A stretch of DNA of 64,000 bases from Telluribacter sp035998675 (GTDB taxonomy: Bacteria > Bacteroidota > Bacteroidia > Cytophagales > Spirosomataceae). Positions 33,565 to 43,554 of the stretch are shown here, piece after piece. Made by a program: the position numbers and the translations under genes. Positions within the stretch are counted from its first letter, which is position 1. Each line of letters starts with the position of its first letter. The notes beneath the pieces were generated by a model. The model did no database searches. It was not told the DNA's origin and saw nothing but the letters and a program-made list of their open reading frames with translations. The stretch is from positions 310,001 to 374,000 of the forward strand of contig NZ_DASYHI010000015.1 of assembly GCF_035998675.1 (NCBI RefSeq), read 5' to 3'.

Positions 33565-36048
33565 ATGGGTACTTCGGGTTGGGCGAAAAATGTAACCACC
33601 TATAAAAATACAATTATCGTGAAAATGGGATTAAAGGTCTTCGGACTGGTAGGAGCTTTGATAGTAGCCGTGCCGGCTATTGGTGCAGTAGCTGACAACG
33701 GGAAGGTATCCCACAGGGAAAGTCGTAAGGATCAGGGAAAGATTCTTGGCAAAGTAGTAGAAGGAAACGGAAAAGACACCCCGGCCAGTTTTGCCACCGT
33801 AGCCCTGCTTCGTCCCGACTCGACCGTTATCAGCGGTACAATGGCCGATGAAAACGGCGTATTTTTAATTCCGGAAGTAGCGCCCGGCAACTACCTGCTC
33901 CGGATTACGCTGATGGGCTACGACACCCGCTTTGTCCCTAATGTCAACGTGGCCACCGAAGCCAGCACCACCGACTTGGGTATAATCCCGTTGACCTCGG
34001 CGGTCCAAAGCCTGAATGAGGTGGTAATCAGGGGAGAAAAAACCATGATCGTCAACGATATTGATAAGAAAATAGTCAACGTTGGCAAAGATCTGCTCGC
34101 TACCAGCAACAACGCCAGCGAGATTCTGGAAAAGGTACCCTCGGTATCGATGGACGAAAACGGGAATCCCATGCTGCGCGGTAAGGGCAATGTAGTGGTA
34201 CTGATTGACGGCAAACCCTCAACCCTCTACGGCAATGATCTTCCTACTGTTCTGCAGTCGTTTCCGGCCGAGCTGATTGAGCGCATTGATGTCATGACTA
34301 CCCCCTCGGCCAAGTACGAAGGCGAAGGTGCCTCGGGCGTGATTGATATTATTACCAAGAAAAGCCGAATCCGGGGTACCAACGGCAGTATACGGGCCAG
34401 CCTTGCCAACGACTGGAACAGCAATGCCTCGGGCTATATTAATTACAAAGCTGGAAAGTGGGCGCTGAGGGCTTCCGGAAACGCCCAGAACCGGGTGTGG
34501 ATGTACCGCCGCGCGCTGGAACGGGAGAATTTTTTGGGCGAAACCCCCACCCTGCTGGAACAATCCGGTACGGGCCGGGACCGCAACCAGGACCTGTTTG
34601 GCCGCCTGGGCGTCAACTACGACATCAACGACAAAAACAGCCTGGGGCTTTCGTTCAATATTTCCAGAGACAACCGGTTCAACAACAGTTTCAACCACAA
34701 CGAAACACGCCTGCCCAACGGGGAGATCATCCAGCAGTTTGACCGTATTTCTAATGGTAACTCTCACGGTAACAACATCAATGCTAACTTCGATTACCGC
34801 CGGGTGTTCAGCGATAACGACCACGTACTGACCTTTACGGCCAACTACTCCGAAGGTGCGTCGGAAGGCTACTCGGAATTTGACCAGCGCAGTGACGAGG
34901 AAGAACTGGCCCGCCGCCAGAGAAACCTGCGCGACAATAACCGGAAATCGCTTTTTTTGAATACCGACTACAGCTGGCCGGTCACTACCCGGGCTACGCT
35001 GGAAGTTGGGGTTCGGTCCCGTCTGAACAGCCGTCAAAGCAACAATGCCTTCTATACCTTTGACCCCTATAACGAGCTTTATTCCCAGAACCTGGACGCC
35101 AGCAACCGCTTTGGGTACTCCGATGCCATTCATACCGGCTACATGACCTTTACCCAGAAGAGCGATCTGTGGGGAATCCGGGGCGGACTGCGGCTGTCGG
35201 ATGCTACCCAGAACATCAATCAAATAAGCCGCCAGCAGGCTTTCTCGGTCCATTTCCTGAACCTGGTACCTTCGCTGGCCCTGACCCGCAAACTGGACGA
35301 CGAATCGCAGCTCAAGCTCAACTACAGCCGCCGCGTGCAGCGCCCACAGGCCGACTGGCTCAATCCGTTCACTGATATCTCTGACCCACGAAATATCCAG
35401 AGTGGCAACCCCAACCTGCGTCCGGAATTTACGCACAAAGCCGAGGTAGGGTACTCCAGTTATGAGCAAAAAGGAGGCTGGGGGCCTTCCCTGTTTGCCG
35501 ACTATTCCAATAACGCTATTACCCGAATTCGTACCATTGATGAAGCGGGTATTTCCTACACGCAGTTTGCCAACGTAGGCCGGGAGCTTGCCTATGGTTT
35601 TGAAACGGATGTATCGCACCAGCTCGGGGAAAAGGTCAAGGTCAACGCCAGCGGAAGGGTGTTCAGGAGCGAGGTGGTGTCGGCTGCGGCCAATATTGAC
35701 AGCCGCATCTGGACGTACTCGGGCAACCTCAATGCTTTCGTGCAGTTGCCTTACAACGTTCGGGCCTCGGCTTACCTCAACTACGACGGCCCGCGGGCCA
35801 TAGCTCAGGGAACACGGCAGGGGGTATTTGTGGCCAACATGGGGGTCCGTAAAGATCTCCTGGACCGGAAGGCCACGCTGTCGCTCAATATGCAGGACTT
35901 GCTGCTGTCGCGAATTTATAAGAATGAACTCCGGACCGACAACTACATACAGAACTCGCTCTGGCAGCGTACCAACCGCTACGTAGGCCTGACTTTCCAG
36001 TACAAGTTTGGCCGGATATCGGCGGATGCCAGCGGCGACGACGCCTGA
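33565..36048 (+). CDS. TonB-dependent outer-membrane receptor with carboxypeptidase-regulatory domain
   Basis: About 827 residues from ATG 33565. A second in-frame ATG at 33625 gives a cleaner signal peptide (MGLKVFGLVGALIVAVPAIGA), but 33565 has a strong GGAGGAGG ribosome-binding sequence. Next comes a carboxypeptidase-regulatory-like domain, a plug with LEKVPSVSMDENGNPMLRGKG and VLIDGKPS, and a 14-strand-like barrel region with RVQRPQADWLNPF and SGNPNLRPEF. It lacks the C-terminal SusC hallmarks, and no SusD follows, so the ligand is unknown. A terminator follows. Confidence 0.85.
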   Translation: MGTSGWAKNVTTYKNTIIVKMGLKVFGLVGALIVAVPAIGAVADNGKVSHRESRKDQGKILGKVVEGNGKDTPASFATVALLRPDSTVISGTMADENGVFLIPEVAPGNYLLRITLMGYDTRFVPNVNVATEASTTDLGIIPLTSAVQSLNEVVIRGEKTMIVNDIDKKIVNVGKDLLATSNNASEILEKVPSVSMDENGNPMLRGKGNVVVLIDGKPSTLYGNDLPTVLQSFPAELIERIDVMTTPSAKYEGEGASGVIDIITKKSRIRGTNGSIRASLANDWNSNASGYINYKAGKWALRASGNAQNRVWMYRRALERENFLGETPTLLEQSGTGRDRNQDLFGRLGVNYDINDKNSLGLSFNISRDNRFNNSFNHNETRLPNGEIIQQFDRISNGNSHGNNINANFDYRRVFSDNDHVLTFTANYSEGASEGYSEFDQRSDEEELARRQRNLRDNNRKSLFLNTDYSWPVTTRATLEVGVRSRLNSRQSNNAFYTFDPYNELYSQNLDASNRFGYSDAIHTGYMTFTQKSDLWGIRGGLRLSDATQNINQISRQQAFSVHFLNLVPSLALTRKLDDESQLKLNYSRRVQRPQADWLNPFTDISDPRNIQSGNPNLRPEFTHKAEVGYSSYEQKGGWGPSLFADYSNNAITRIRTIDEAGISYTQFANVGRELAYGFETDVSHQLGEKVKVNASGRVFRSEVVSAAANIDSRIWTYSGNLNAFVQLPYNVRASAYLNYDGPRAIAQGTRQGVFVANMGVRKDLLDRKATLSLNMQDLLLSRIYKNELRTDNYIQNSLWQRTNRYVGLTFQYKFGRISADASGDDA

Positions 36049-36082
36049 TCCGTATGTGCAGGTACTGTCACCTAATACAACA

Positions 36083-36113
36083 AAACAGCCTCGGGATAAC
36101 CCCGAGGCTGTTT
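36083..36113. terminator. Terminator between the TonB receptor and CBS genes
   Basis: A perfect 13-bp stem (36083-36095 with 36101-36113) with a 5-nt loop and a T-run. It serves the convergent pair on both strands. Confidence 0.85.
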
Positions 36114-36144
36114 TTGCTTTACAAGCGTACAGCTACCTATCCCG

Positions 36145-37518
36145 TTACTGGGTCATGGCTGCCAGCAGGTCGGCCTGGGTGATAATATGGACCCGATTGC
36201 TCTCGTCACGTACCAGCAGTGCTTTATTCTCCCGGTCAATGAGCGAAGAAAGGGTATCTACAGTACTATCCAGCGCCACAAACTTGAAGGGCTTGTCCAT
36301 GACTTCCTCCACCTTGCGCTGCCGTACCTCGGGGTTCTCGATGAGGCGGTGCAGGATTACCGAGTCGGTCAGGCTTCCTACTACGTCTCCACTTCCGTCC
36401 AGGACCGGAATCTGGGAAATTCCTTCGCGGTTCAGCAGGCTGATGGCTTCGCCAACCACGGTACCCGTTGACACCGTCAGCAGGTTAGCCTGCCCGTTTT
36501 TCCGGTGTACAATGTCGCGTGCGGTAGCGAAGGTACGTTCCAGAAAGCCGTGGTCTTTCATCCAGGTGTCGTTGTATACTTTGTTGAGGTAGCGGGTACC
36601 GTGGTCGGGCAGGATAATAACCATCACGTCGTCTTCGGTCAGGTGCTCGCGGGCGTACTCCAGCGCACCGTGTACCGCCGACCCGCAGCTCCACCCCACA
36701 AAAAGCCCTTCTTCGCGCGCCAGACGGCGGGTCATAATGGCCGAATCCTTATCCGTTACCTTTATGACGTGGTCTATCACATCGAAGTCTACGTTCTTGG
36801 GCAGGATATCTTCTCCGATGCCTTCCACGAGGTACGGGAATATTTCTTTTTCGTCGAAGATGCCGGTTTCTTTATATTTTTTGAAAACGGAGCCGTAGGT
36901 ATCAATTCCGATGTTGACTACCTTCTGGCTCTGCTCCTTGAGGTACTTACCGATACCGCTTATGGTACCTCCGGTGCCCACTCCCGTAACAAAGTGCGTG
37001 ATACGGCCGTCGGTCTGCTGCCATATTTCCGGCCCGGTAGTTTCATAGTGGGCAATGGAGTTGGAAGGGTTGTCGTACTGGTTGGGATAAAACGAGTTGG
37101 CAATATCCTGGTTCAGTTTTCGTGCTACTGAGTAGTAGCTGCGCGGGTCTTCGGGCACCACGTTGGTAGGGCACACCACTACCTCCGCTCCTACCGCCCG
37201 CAGGATATTGATCTTCTCCTGCGACTGCTTATCAGCCATGGTAAAAATACACTTGTACCCTTTGGCAATAGCGGCCAGCGCCAGGCCCATGCCGGTATTC
37301 CCGCTGGTACCCTCTATGATGGTACCGCCCGGCTTAAGTACCCCATCCCTTTCGGCGTCTTCAATCATTTTGACGGCCATCCGGTCCTTGACTGAGTTAC
37401 CGGGGTTGAAGTACTCCACTTTGGCCAGGATGGTACCCTTTATTCCCTTGTTAACCCGGTGCAGCTTCACAAGAGGGGTATTGCCAATGGTATCTATAAT
37501 GGAATTGTAGTACTGCAT
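36145..37518 (-). CDS. Cystathionine beta-synthase with C-terminal CBS domains
   Basis: A 457-residue PLP enzyme. The catalytic K44 is in NSVKDR, and the phosphate loop GTSGNTG near 76 and VGTGGTISGIG near 180 are present. From about 335 two CBS domains follow (MDKPFKFVALDSTVDTL and the SQIPVLDGSGDVVGSLTDS region), which bind adenosyl ligands in relatives. It condenses serine and homocysteine to cystathionine in transsulfuration. The heme domain of the mammalian enzyme is absent, as usual in bacteria. The homocysteine source, AhcY, is at 21 kb. Confidence 0.9.
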   Translation of the reverse strand: MQYYNSIIDTIGNTPLVKLHRVNKGIKGTILAKVEYFNPGNSVKDRMAVKMIEDAERDGVLKPGGTIIEGTSGNTGMGLALAAIAKGYKCIFTMADKQSQEKINILRAVGAEVVVCPTNVVPEDPRSYYSVARKLNQDIANSFYPNQYDNPSNSIAHYETTGPEIWQQTDGRITHFVTGVGTGGTISGIGKYLKEQSQKVVNIGIDTYGSVFKKYKETGIFDEKEIFPYLVEGIGEDILPKNVDFDVIDHVIKVTDKDSAIMTRRLAREEGLFVGWSCGSAVHGALEYAREHLTEDDVMVIILPDHGTRYLNKVYNDTWMKDHGFLERTFATARDIVHRKNGQANLLTVSTGTVVGEAISLLNREGISQIPVLDGSGDVVGSLTDSVILHRLIENPEVRQRKVEEVMDKPFKFVALDSTVDTLSSLIDRENKALLVRDESNRVHIITQADLLAAMTQ

Positions 37519-37749
37519 AGTCTTTTAGAGTTAAGGTTGCTCTTCTGCTTTCCTAACTTTCAGGAGGTACCTGTTGTTAGAATCCGCCCTGGGTATTTTG
37601 TTTTGACAACTACTCCTTCCGTATTAAACCTTTTCCTTTTTTTCTTGTCAAAAAAAGGCTTGACAATTAGCTGGAACAATTTTAGTATACAGATAGTAGT
37701 ATATAGCAAGCTGTATTTTTACAGTGAACAATAGCTGCTTCTATACTTC

Positions 37750-37757
37750 TATATTTG
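37750..37757 (+). promoter_or_regulatory. Possible -7 box for the LolA-fold/TamB/TamL cluster
   Basis: TATATTTG fits TANNTTTG and lies 87 bp upstream of the ATG at 37844. The -33 element is not convincing. The gap 37519-37843 otherwise shows only AT-rich sequence. Confidence 0.4.
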
Positions 37758-37843
37758 TTCTTTGCCGAAATCGTCAATGCATCCCGTGGCGATACTCGTT
37801 CCTCGGATAATTCATTAATAGTAAGTAAGCTAAAACAAAAACC

Positions 37844-38575
37844 ATGAAAAAAAACATCGGAATTCTGCTGGTCATCCTCCTGACCACCTCCCTTTCGTTC
37901 GGACAAGCCCAAATGTCGGTTGACTCCATCTTTTCCCGGTACTATGCAGCCACCGGGGGCGAAGCTTTGTGGGATGGATTGAAATCCTATTCTATGAAGC
38001 AGTCCTACCGTTCCAACTCTTCTGCCGATTATGACGCCGAGGTATACGTGTCGCTACCGGAGAAGGCCATGCACAAGTCCAAGATCATCCTGAAACGCAA
38101 TTTTGTTTATGCGGTAAAAGGCAACGAAGGCTGGCTGAAAATCCCACTGGGCAGCTACGACAAAGTAGCCAACTACCAGGTAAAGGACCTGAGCTCCGGC
38201 GAGCAGGAAAACATGAGGATGGAAATGTATGATCTGCTGGTGCCCTTTATCAACTTCAATGACCGGGGCTATATTGCTACCTTCGTAGGGCAAGAAACCC
38301 TGAACGGCAAGAAGGTCAATCAGGTAGAGCTTCAGGGAAAAGGTGTCAAATATAACCTGTATTTTGACGATGCTACCGGCCTGCTGGTACGGGAGAAAAA
38401 AGCCCTGCCCGGGGAGGAAATCGTCAGTGAGTACTCGAACTACAAAAAGTGCAGCTACGGTATTATGTACCCGGGCACCACGGTAGAAACCAGCTCAAAA
38501 GATAAAAAATCGGTTACGGTCACTTCTTCGCTTACCGTTAATGAAGCCATAAATCCGGACTATTTTAAAAGATAA
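37844..38575 (+). CDS. Exported LolA-fold protein, putative lipid/lipoprotein carrier
   Basis: A 243-residue protein with a signal peptide (about 1-20, ending LSFGQA). The mature part follows the outer-membrane lipoprotein-sorting (LolA-like) pattern: DSIFSRYYAATGGEALWDGLKSYSMKQSY, then KNFVYAVKGNEGWLKIPLG and DATGLLVREKKALPGEEIVSEYSNYKK. The last resembles the closing strands of the barrel. It precedes TamB by 59 bp on the same strand and may share its transcript, so it could carry lipids or lipoproteins to that machinery. The role is inferred. Confidence 0.65.
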   Translation: MKKNIGILLVILLTTSLSFGQAQMSVDSIFSRYYAATGGEALWDGLKSYSMKQSYRSNSSADYDAEVYVSLPEKAMHKSKIILKRNFVYAVKGNEGWLKIPLGSYDKVANYQVKDLSSGEQENMRMEMYDLLVPFINFNDRGYIATFVGQETLNGKKVNQVELQGKGVKYNLYFDDATGLLVREKKALPGEEIVSEYSNYKKCSYGIMYPGTTVETSSKDKKSVTVTSSLTVNEAINPDYFKR

Positions 38576-38634
38576 AAATGACTTATTACCCCCGTACTTC
38601 ATCCGACAGCGAGGTACGGGGTTTAGCATAGTGT

Positions 38635-41600
38635 ATGAGAAAAGCTGTAACCGTACTGGCTATTATTTTTCTGGTTCTCATTGTACTGGTGGGGGCGCTG
38701 TTCTGGGGTTTACAAACGCCCGCCGGACAGAACTTCCTGACCAAACAAGCCAACTCATACCTGCGCAAAAAACTACAGACCCGGGTTGACATCAATAAAA
38801 TCCGGTTTGACATTCCCGATTGGATTACCCTGGAAGGGGTATATTTTGAAGACCAGCAGGGCGATACGCTGCTATCCGGTGAGCGCCTCTACGTGAATCT
38901 GGACATGCTGGGGCTTATTAAGGGGAACATCGGAATTAATCAGGTGGAGCTGGAAGGTTTGCGCGTCAAGATTAACCGCACCCTGCCCGATACCACATTC
39001 AACTTTCAATTTATTGTTGACGCCTTCGTCACCGACGCCCCCGCTACACCCGCCGACACGGCGGCCACTCCTCTCGAAATGCGGCTCGACGAACTTAACC
39101 TGCGGCGGGTATATCTCACCTACCGGGATGCTATTGTCGGTACGGATGCGGAAGCCAATATCAACTCAGCCCAGGTACTTTTTGCCGCGTTTAATCCTAC
39201 CCGCTCCCTGTACCATCCCAGCCGGTTTACTATGAACGGAGCCCGGGTTGACATGCGGATGTACGAGCCGCTGGTACCCCCGGTTTCTGACCCGGAAGAT
39301 CAGGTCGACACGCTTGACCTGAACGTGGGGGACGTGAATATACGGAATTTTAAATGGGGCTATACCGACGAAGTAGCCGGTATTACCAACGGCATTGATC
39401 TGGGACGGCTGGAAGGTCGGATTGAAAAGATTTACCTGGATGGTCAGCAGGCAGACCTCCGCAATGTACTGCTTGAAAACACCTCTACCTACGTTGAGTT
39501 TGCCGCCCGTCCTGCCGCGGCCGAGCCCACCGGTACTACTACTTCTGACGCGGCCGATACCAGTTCAGCGGGGGGGTGGAAAGTACGGGTGGGAGAGATA
39601 AAACTTACCAACAATGCCCTGCGGTACGACGACTTCAACGAACCCCGCCAGCCCCGTGGCATTGACTTCGCCCACCTGGACGTTCGCAATTTTACGACCG
39701 ATATTTCTGATTTCGTTTTTAGACCTGACAACATTTCCGGGAAGCTGGAACGCATGGCCTTTCAGGAAAAAAGTGGTTTTACCCTCCAGCAGCTGCGCAC
39801 CGATTTTGCCTACGCGGCCCAGCAGACTTACCTGCGCAACCTTTACCTGAAGACTCCCAACTCAGTACTGCGCGACGAACTGGTACTGCGCTACCAGAGC
39901 CAGGAACAGCTTGCTGAAAATCCCGGAAATGTACAAGTCCGGCTGCGGCTTCTGAACAGTCAGCTGGCCTTTAGGGATATACTTACGCTGGTACCTGACC
40001 TGGCCGATGTACCTCCGTTCAACAAAAATCCGAACGCTTTTATTGCCGGTACCGGTCTGGTTACGGGTACGGTCGATAACCTGCTCGTCTCTAACGCCGA
40101 TTTCCGGACGCTATCCGGTACTCGTCTGGCCCTGAACGGCCGTATCCGGGGCCTACCCGATACCGACCGGCTGGCCCTGGATGTCAATATTGAGAACCTG
40201 TCGTCGACCCGGACTGATCTGCTGCAAATGATTCCTGACGGATCAGTACCTACTTCCATTGAGCTGCCGGAACGGGTAGAGCTTAAAGGTCAGGTACGGG
40301 GTACCCTCGCTGACCTGAACATGGATGCAACCCTGACCACCTCCCTGGGTACCGGCTCATTTGAAGGAAACATTCAGAACGCTACCAACCCGGAACAGGC
40401 CCGCTACAACGGCCGGCTAGGGTTTACTGACTTTGATATGGGCCGGTTCCTGAAGCAACCTCCCGAAGAACTGGGCAAAATTACGCTGAATACCCAGCTA
40501 CAGGGACAGGGTTTTGACCCGGCTACTATGCAGGCCCGCGTTGATGGTACCGTACAAAGTGCTTCTCTCAAAGGGTACGTGTACAACGACCTGACTTTGG
40601 CGGGCAACATCAACAATGGTAATGTTGACTTTGAAGCCAACTTACAGGACCAGAACATAGCGCTGCAGATAACCGCCAACGCGGATATTTCTCAGGAGTA
40701 CCCTACGGTGCAGGCCAACGCCGTTGTAGAGCGCCTGAACCTGCAGGCGCTGAACCTGTACTCCGACGATGTACGCCTGCGGGGCCGAATAGATGTGGAC
40801 CTTACTTCTACCAACCCCGAAAATCCGTTGGGGATAATCAGTGCCAACCAGCTGGTGATTACCAACGAAGGACAGCCCATTACCATTGACAGCCTTAACC
40901 TGCTGCTCCGCAACGACGCGGGAGTCCGGGAGGCCATCCTGTATTCGCCTTTCCTGAAAGCCCGGATGAGCGGGGAGTTCAGCTATCCGCAGTTGGGGAA
41001 CATAGTATTTACCGAAGTCAATAAGTACTTCACGATTTCGGATACCGCCTACACCCCCATCACGACTCCCTATAACCTGCAGATTGACGCCCGTATGGCC
41101 AATCACCCGGCCCTGCAAACCTTTGTACCGGAGCTAAACCAGATGGATACCGTGCGGCTGACGGCCCGGCTCAGCAACCAGACCGACACTACCCTTACGG
41201 CCAGCCTGGTAGCACCCCTGGTTGAGTACGATACCATACGGGTTGAAAACGCTTCGCTGGACATAGCGGGCGCCAACGGCGAAGCCCGCTTTGCCGGACG
41301 GGTAGGTGAACTGCACTACAATGACTTCCGGGTGCGCCGGGCCTTCCTGGACGGCGACGTAGCCAATAATAATGTGGTATTTGACTTTGCCGTAAAAGAC
41401 TCGACCGACGAGAACCGACACGCCGTGTCGGGGCGGCTGGCGTATGCCAATGAGCAGTACCGCTTTCACCTGCGCGAAGGTTTGCTGCTGGACTACCGCG
41501 CCTGGCAGACCGACTCTACCGGCTTTATCCAGTACGGCCCCAACGGGATACTGGCTCAGGATTTTTCCATTAGCCGAACGGGTCAGCGGTTGTTGATAAA

Positions 41601-43554
41601 CTCTACTACCGACCAGCCCAACGGCCCCATCCGTGTTGAAGCTGATAGTATAGCCATCAGCCCTTTCATAGCACTGGCCACTCAGGACACTACCCTGGCG
41701 TCAGGTACGCTTGATGGCAATATCCTGCTGAGCAACTACATGGAATCACCCGCCTTTACTGGAGATTTTCTGGTGAATAACCTGAGCTTCATGGAAATTC
41801 CCATTGGTACGCTTAACGTACAGGCGTCCAATGAAACCGCTAAAAGAATCCAGGTGGAGGCCAGCCTGCAAAGCCAGCAGAACGACGTAGCCCTGACGGG
41901 CTACTACCTGACCGAAGGGCCTAATCCACTCCACTTTACAATGGATATTGAGCGGCTGGGCGCGAAGACCATCGAAGCCTTCAGCTTTGACCAGTTGCGC
42001 CGGGCCCGCGGGGCTTTGGTGGGGCAAGTCACCATTGAAGGCAGTACCGACAGCCCCGTCCTGAACGGCCAGATTGGGTTTGACAGTGTAGCCTTCGAAG
42101 TCGCTCAGCTGGGTGCCTTGTATACCATCCATCAGAACCAGATTCAGATGCAGGGCCAACAAGTCGTGTTTAACAAATTTGTAATAAAAGATTCGCTGAA
42201 TAATAACCTGGAAGTAAACGGAACGGTAAGTATTAAAAACATCCCGGACGTAGGGTATAACCTCACCGTTGATGCCACCAACTTTACCGTACTGAACGCC
42301 AGCCGCCGCCAAAATGAAATGTTTTACGGTAACGGAGCCATTGATACCCACATCAATATTAAAGGTGTTGGTACTGAGTCTATCATTGATGGTACCGTAA
42401 AGCTGCGGCCGGGAAGCGATATTACCATACTACTGCCCGACGATGCCGCCGGAGCCCAGTCGACCGAGGGGGTAGTCAGGTTCGTGGATAAGAGTGCCCC
42501 CAATGAGCAGGAAGCCGATACAACGGTAGTTGATACTGGCCTACAGGTAGACTTTGCCTCTGAGCTTTCCCTCAACCTGGAAGCGACCGACGAGTCGCAG
42601 CTGACCATCATCGTTGACGAGCTGAACGGAGATAATCTGCAGGTACGGGGAAATGCCCAGTTGAATACGGGTATCGCCCCGAACGGCCAGCTGTATCTGG
42701 TGGGGCTTTATGAGCTTTCGGAAGGCTCTTATGACCTGACCTTTCAGGTGTTAAAAAGAGAATTTTCTATTCAGCGGGGAAGCCAGTTGCTCTGGACCGG
42801 CGACCCCATGAAAGCCGAAGTTGATATCACCGCCGTATATACAGTCAATGCCGACCTGGAACCCCTGGGGCCAGCGGGAGTCAAATATGGTAAAGTACCG
42901 CTGGATGTACTTCTCAAAATGCAGGGAAACCTGTCCAATCCGCTCATCAGTTTTGACATTGACGTAGCCTCCAATGTTCCGGAAGAAACCACCACCCAGA
43001 TTCAGAATGATAATCTGTTTGGAGAACTGGAGAATAATACCGCCGAAATGAACAAGCAGGTATTTGCCCTGCTGGTGCTGAACCGCTTCATGACTGACCA
43101 GGGTAGCAGTAGTAGCGGGGGCTTTAACGCCGAGGCGCTGGCTCGCCAAAGTGTCAGCCAGTTGCTTAGTGAGCAGCTCAATATGCTGGCCACCAATTTT
43201 GTTCAGGGGGTCAATCTTAACTTTGACCTGAATTCAACCGCCGAAGGCTCCGCCGCCCGCACCGATTTGAACGTAGGCCTTAGCAAGGCATTCCTCGACG
43301 ACCGGCTTACGGTATCGGTAGGGCGAAACTTTGAACTTGAAAACAATACTACTGCCGCGGCTTCCAACGAGATATTCGACAACCTGGCGGTCAACTATGC
43401 CCTTTCCAAGGACAGACGCTACCTCGTGCGGGTTTATCGAAAAAACCAGTATCAGGCGGTTCTGGAAGGGTTTGTAATTGAAACCGGGGTGAGCTTTATT
43501 GTCAATCTGGACTATGATCAGTTTCGGGATTTGTTTCAAAAGAAAAACCAATGA
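38635..43554 (+). CDS. tamB: TamB-family translocation and assembly module protein
   Basis: A 1639-residue protein with one N-terminal membrane segment (about 5-27) and a long repetitive beta-rich periplasmic part, ending in the conserved TamB/DUF490 C-terminal domain (from about 1290: LNLEATDESQLTIIVDELNGDN, and further LLVLNRFMTDQGSS, AEALARQSVSQLLSEQLN and VSVGRNFELENN). TamB proteins bridge inner and outer membrane and take part in lipid or barrel-protein transfer. The stop overlaps the TamL start by 4 bp (ATGA), so translation is coupled. TamB precedes the barrel gene, the reverse of the E. coli order. Confidence 0.93.
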   Translation: MRKAVTVLAIIFLVLIVLVGALFWGLQTPAGQNFLTKQANSYLRKKLQTRVDINKIRFDIPDWITLEGVYFEDQQGDTLLSGERLYVNLDMLGLIKGNIGINQVELEGLRVKINRTLPDTTFNFQFIVDAFVTDAPATPADTAATPLEMRLDELNLRRVYLTYRDAIVGTDAEANINSAQVLFAAFNPTRSLYHPSRFTMNGARVDMRMYEPLVPPVSDPEDQVDTLDLNVGDVNIRNFKWGYTDEVAGITNGIDLGRLEGRIEKIYLDGQQADLRNVLLENTSTYVEFAARPAAAEPTGTTTSDAADTSSAGGWKVRVGEIKLTNNALRYDDFNEPRQPRGIDFAHLDVRNFTTDISDFVFRPDNISGKLERMAFQEKSGFTLQQLRTDFAYAAQQTYLRNLYLKTPNSVLRDELVLRYQSQEQLAENPGNVQVRLRLLNSQLAFRDILTLVPDLADVPPFNKNPNAFIAGTGLVTGTVDNLLVSNADFRTLSGTRLALNGRIRGLPDTDRLALDVNIENLSSTRTDLLQMIPDGSVPTSIELPERVELKGQVRGTLADLNMDATLTTSLGTGSFEGNIQNATNPEQARYNGRLGFTDFDMGRFLKQPPEELGKITLNTQLQGQGFDPATMQARVDGTVQSASLKGYVYNDLTLAGNINNGNVDFEANLQDQNIALQITANADISQEYPTVQANAVVERLNLQALNLYSDDVRLRGRIDVDLTSTNPENPLGIISANQLVITNEGQPITIDSLNLLLRNDAGVREAILYSPFLKARMSGEFSYPQLGNIVFTEVNKYFTISDTAYTPITTPYNLQIDARMANHPALQTFVPELNQMDTVRLTARLSNQTDTTLTASLVAPLVEYDTIRVENASLDIAGANGEARFAGRVGELHYNDFRVRRAFLDGDVANNNVVFDFAVKDSTDENRHAVSGRLAYANEQYRFHLREGLLLDYRAWQTDSTGFIQYGPNGILAQDFSISRTGQRLLINSTTDQPNGPIRVEADSIAISPFIALATQDTTLASGTLDGNILLSNYMESPAFTGDFLVNNLSFMEIPIGTLNVQASNETAKRIQVEASLQSQQNDVALTGYYLTEGPNPLHFTMDIERLGAKTIEAFSFDQLRRARGALVGQVTIEGSTDSPVLNGQIGFDSVAFEVAQLGALYTIHQNQIQMQGQQVVFNKFVIKDSLNNNLEVNGTVSIKNIPDVGYNLTVDATNFTVLNASRRQNEMFYGNGAIDTHINIKGVGTESIIDGTVKLRPGSDITILLPDDAAGAQSTEGVVRFVDKSAPNEQEADTTVVDTGLQVDFASELSLNLEATDESQLTIIVDELNGDNLQVRGNAQLNTGIAPNGQLYLVGLYELSEGSYDLTFQVLKREFSIQRGSQLLWTGDPMKAEVDITAVYTVNADLEPLGPAGVKYGKVPLDVLLKMQGNLSNPLISFDIDVASNVPEETTTQIQNDNLFGELENNTAEMNKQVFALLVLNRFMTDQGSSSSGGFNAEALARQSVSQLLSEQLNMLATNFVQGVNLNFDLNSTAEGSAARTDLNVGLSKAFLDDRLTVSVGRNFELENNTTAAASNEIFDNLAVNYALSKDRRYLVRVYRKNQYQAVLEGFVIETGVSFIVNLDYDQFRDLFQKKNQ

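Noticed and set aside
34219..35619. A 466-codon open frame opposite the TonB receptor
   Set aside because: Antisense shadow of a well-supported gene, caused by GC-rich codon positions; no family features.
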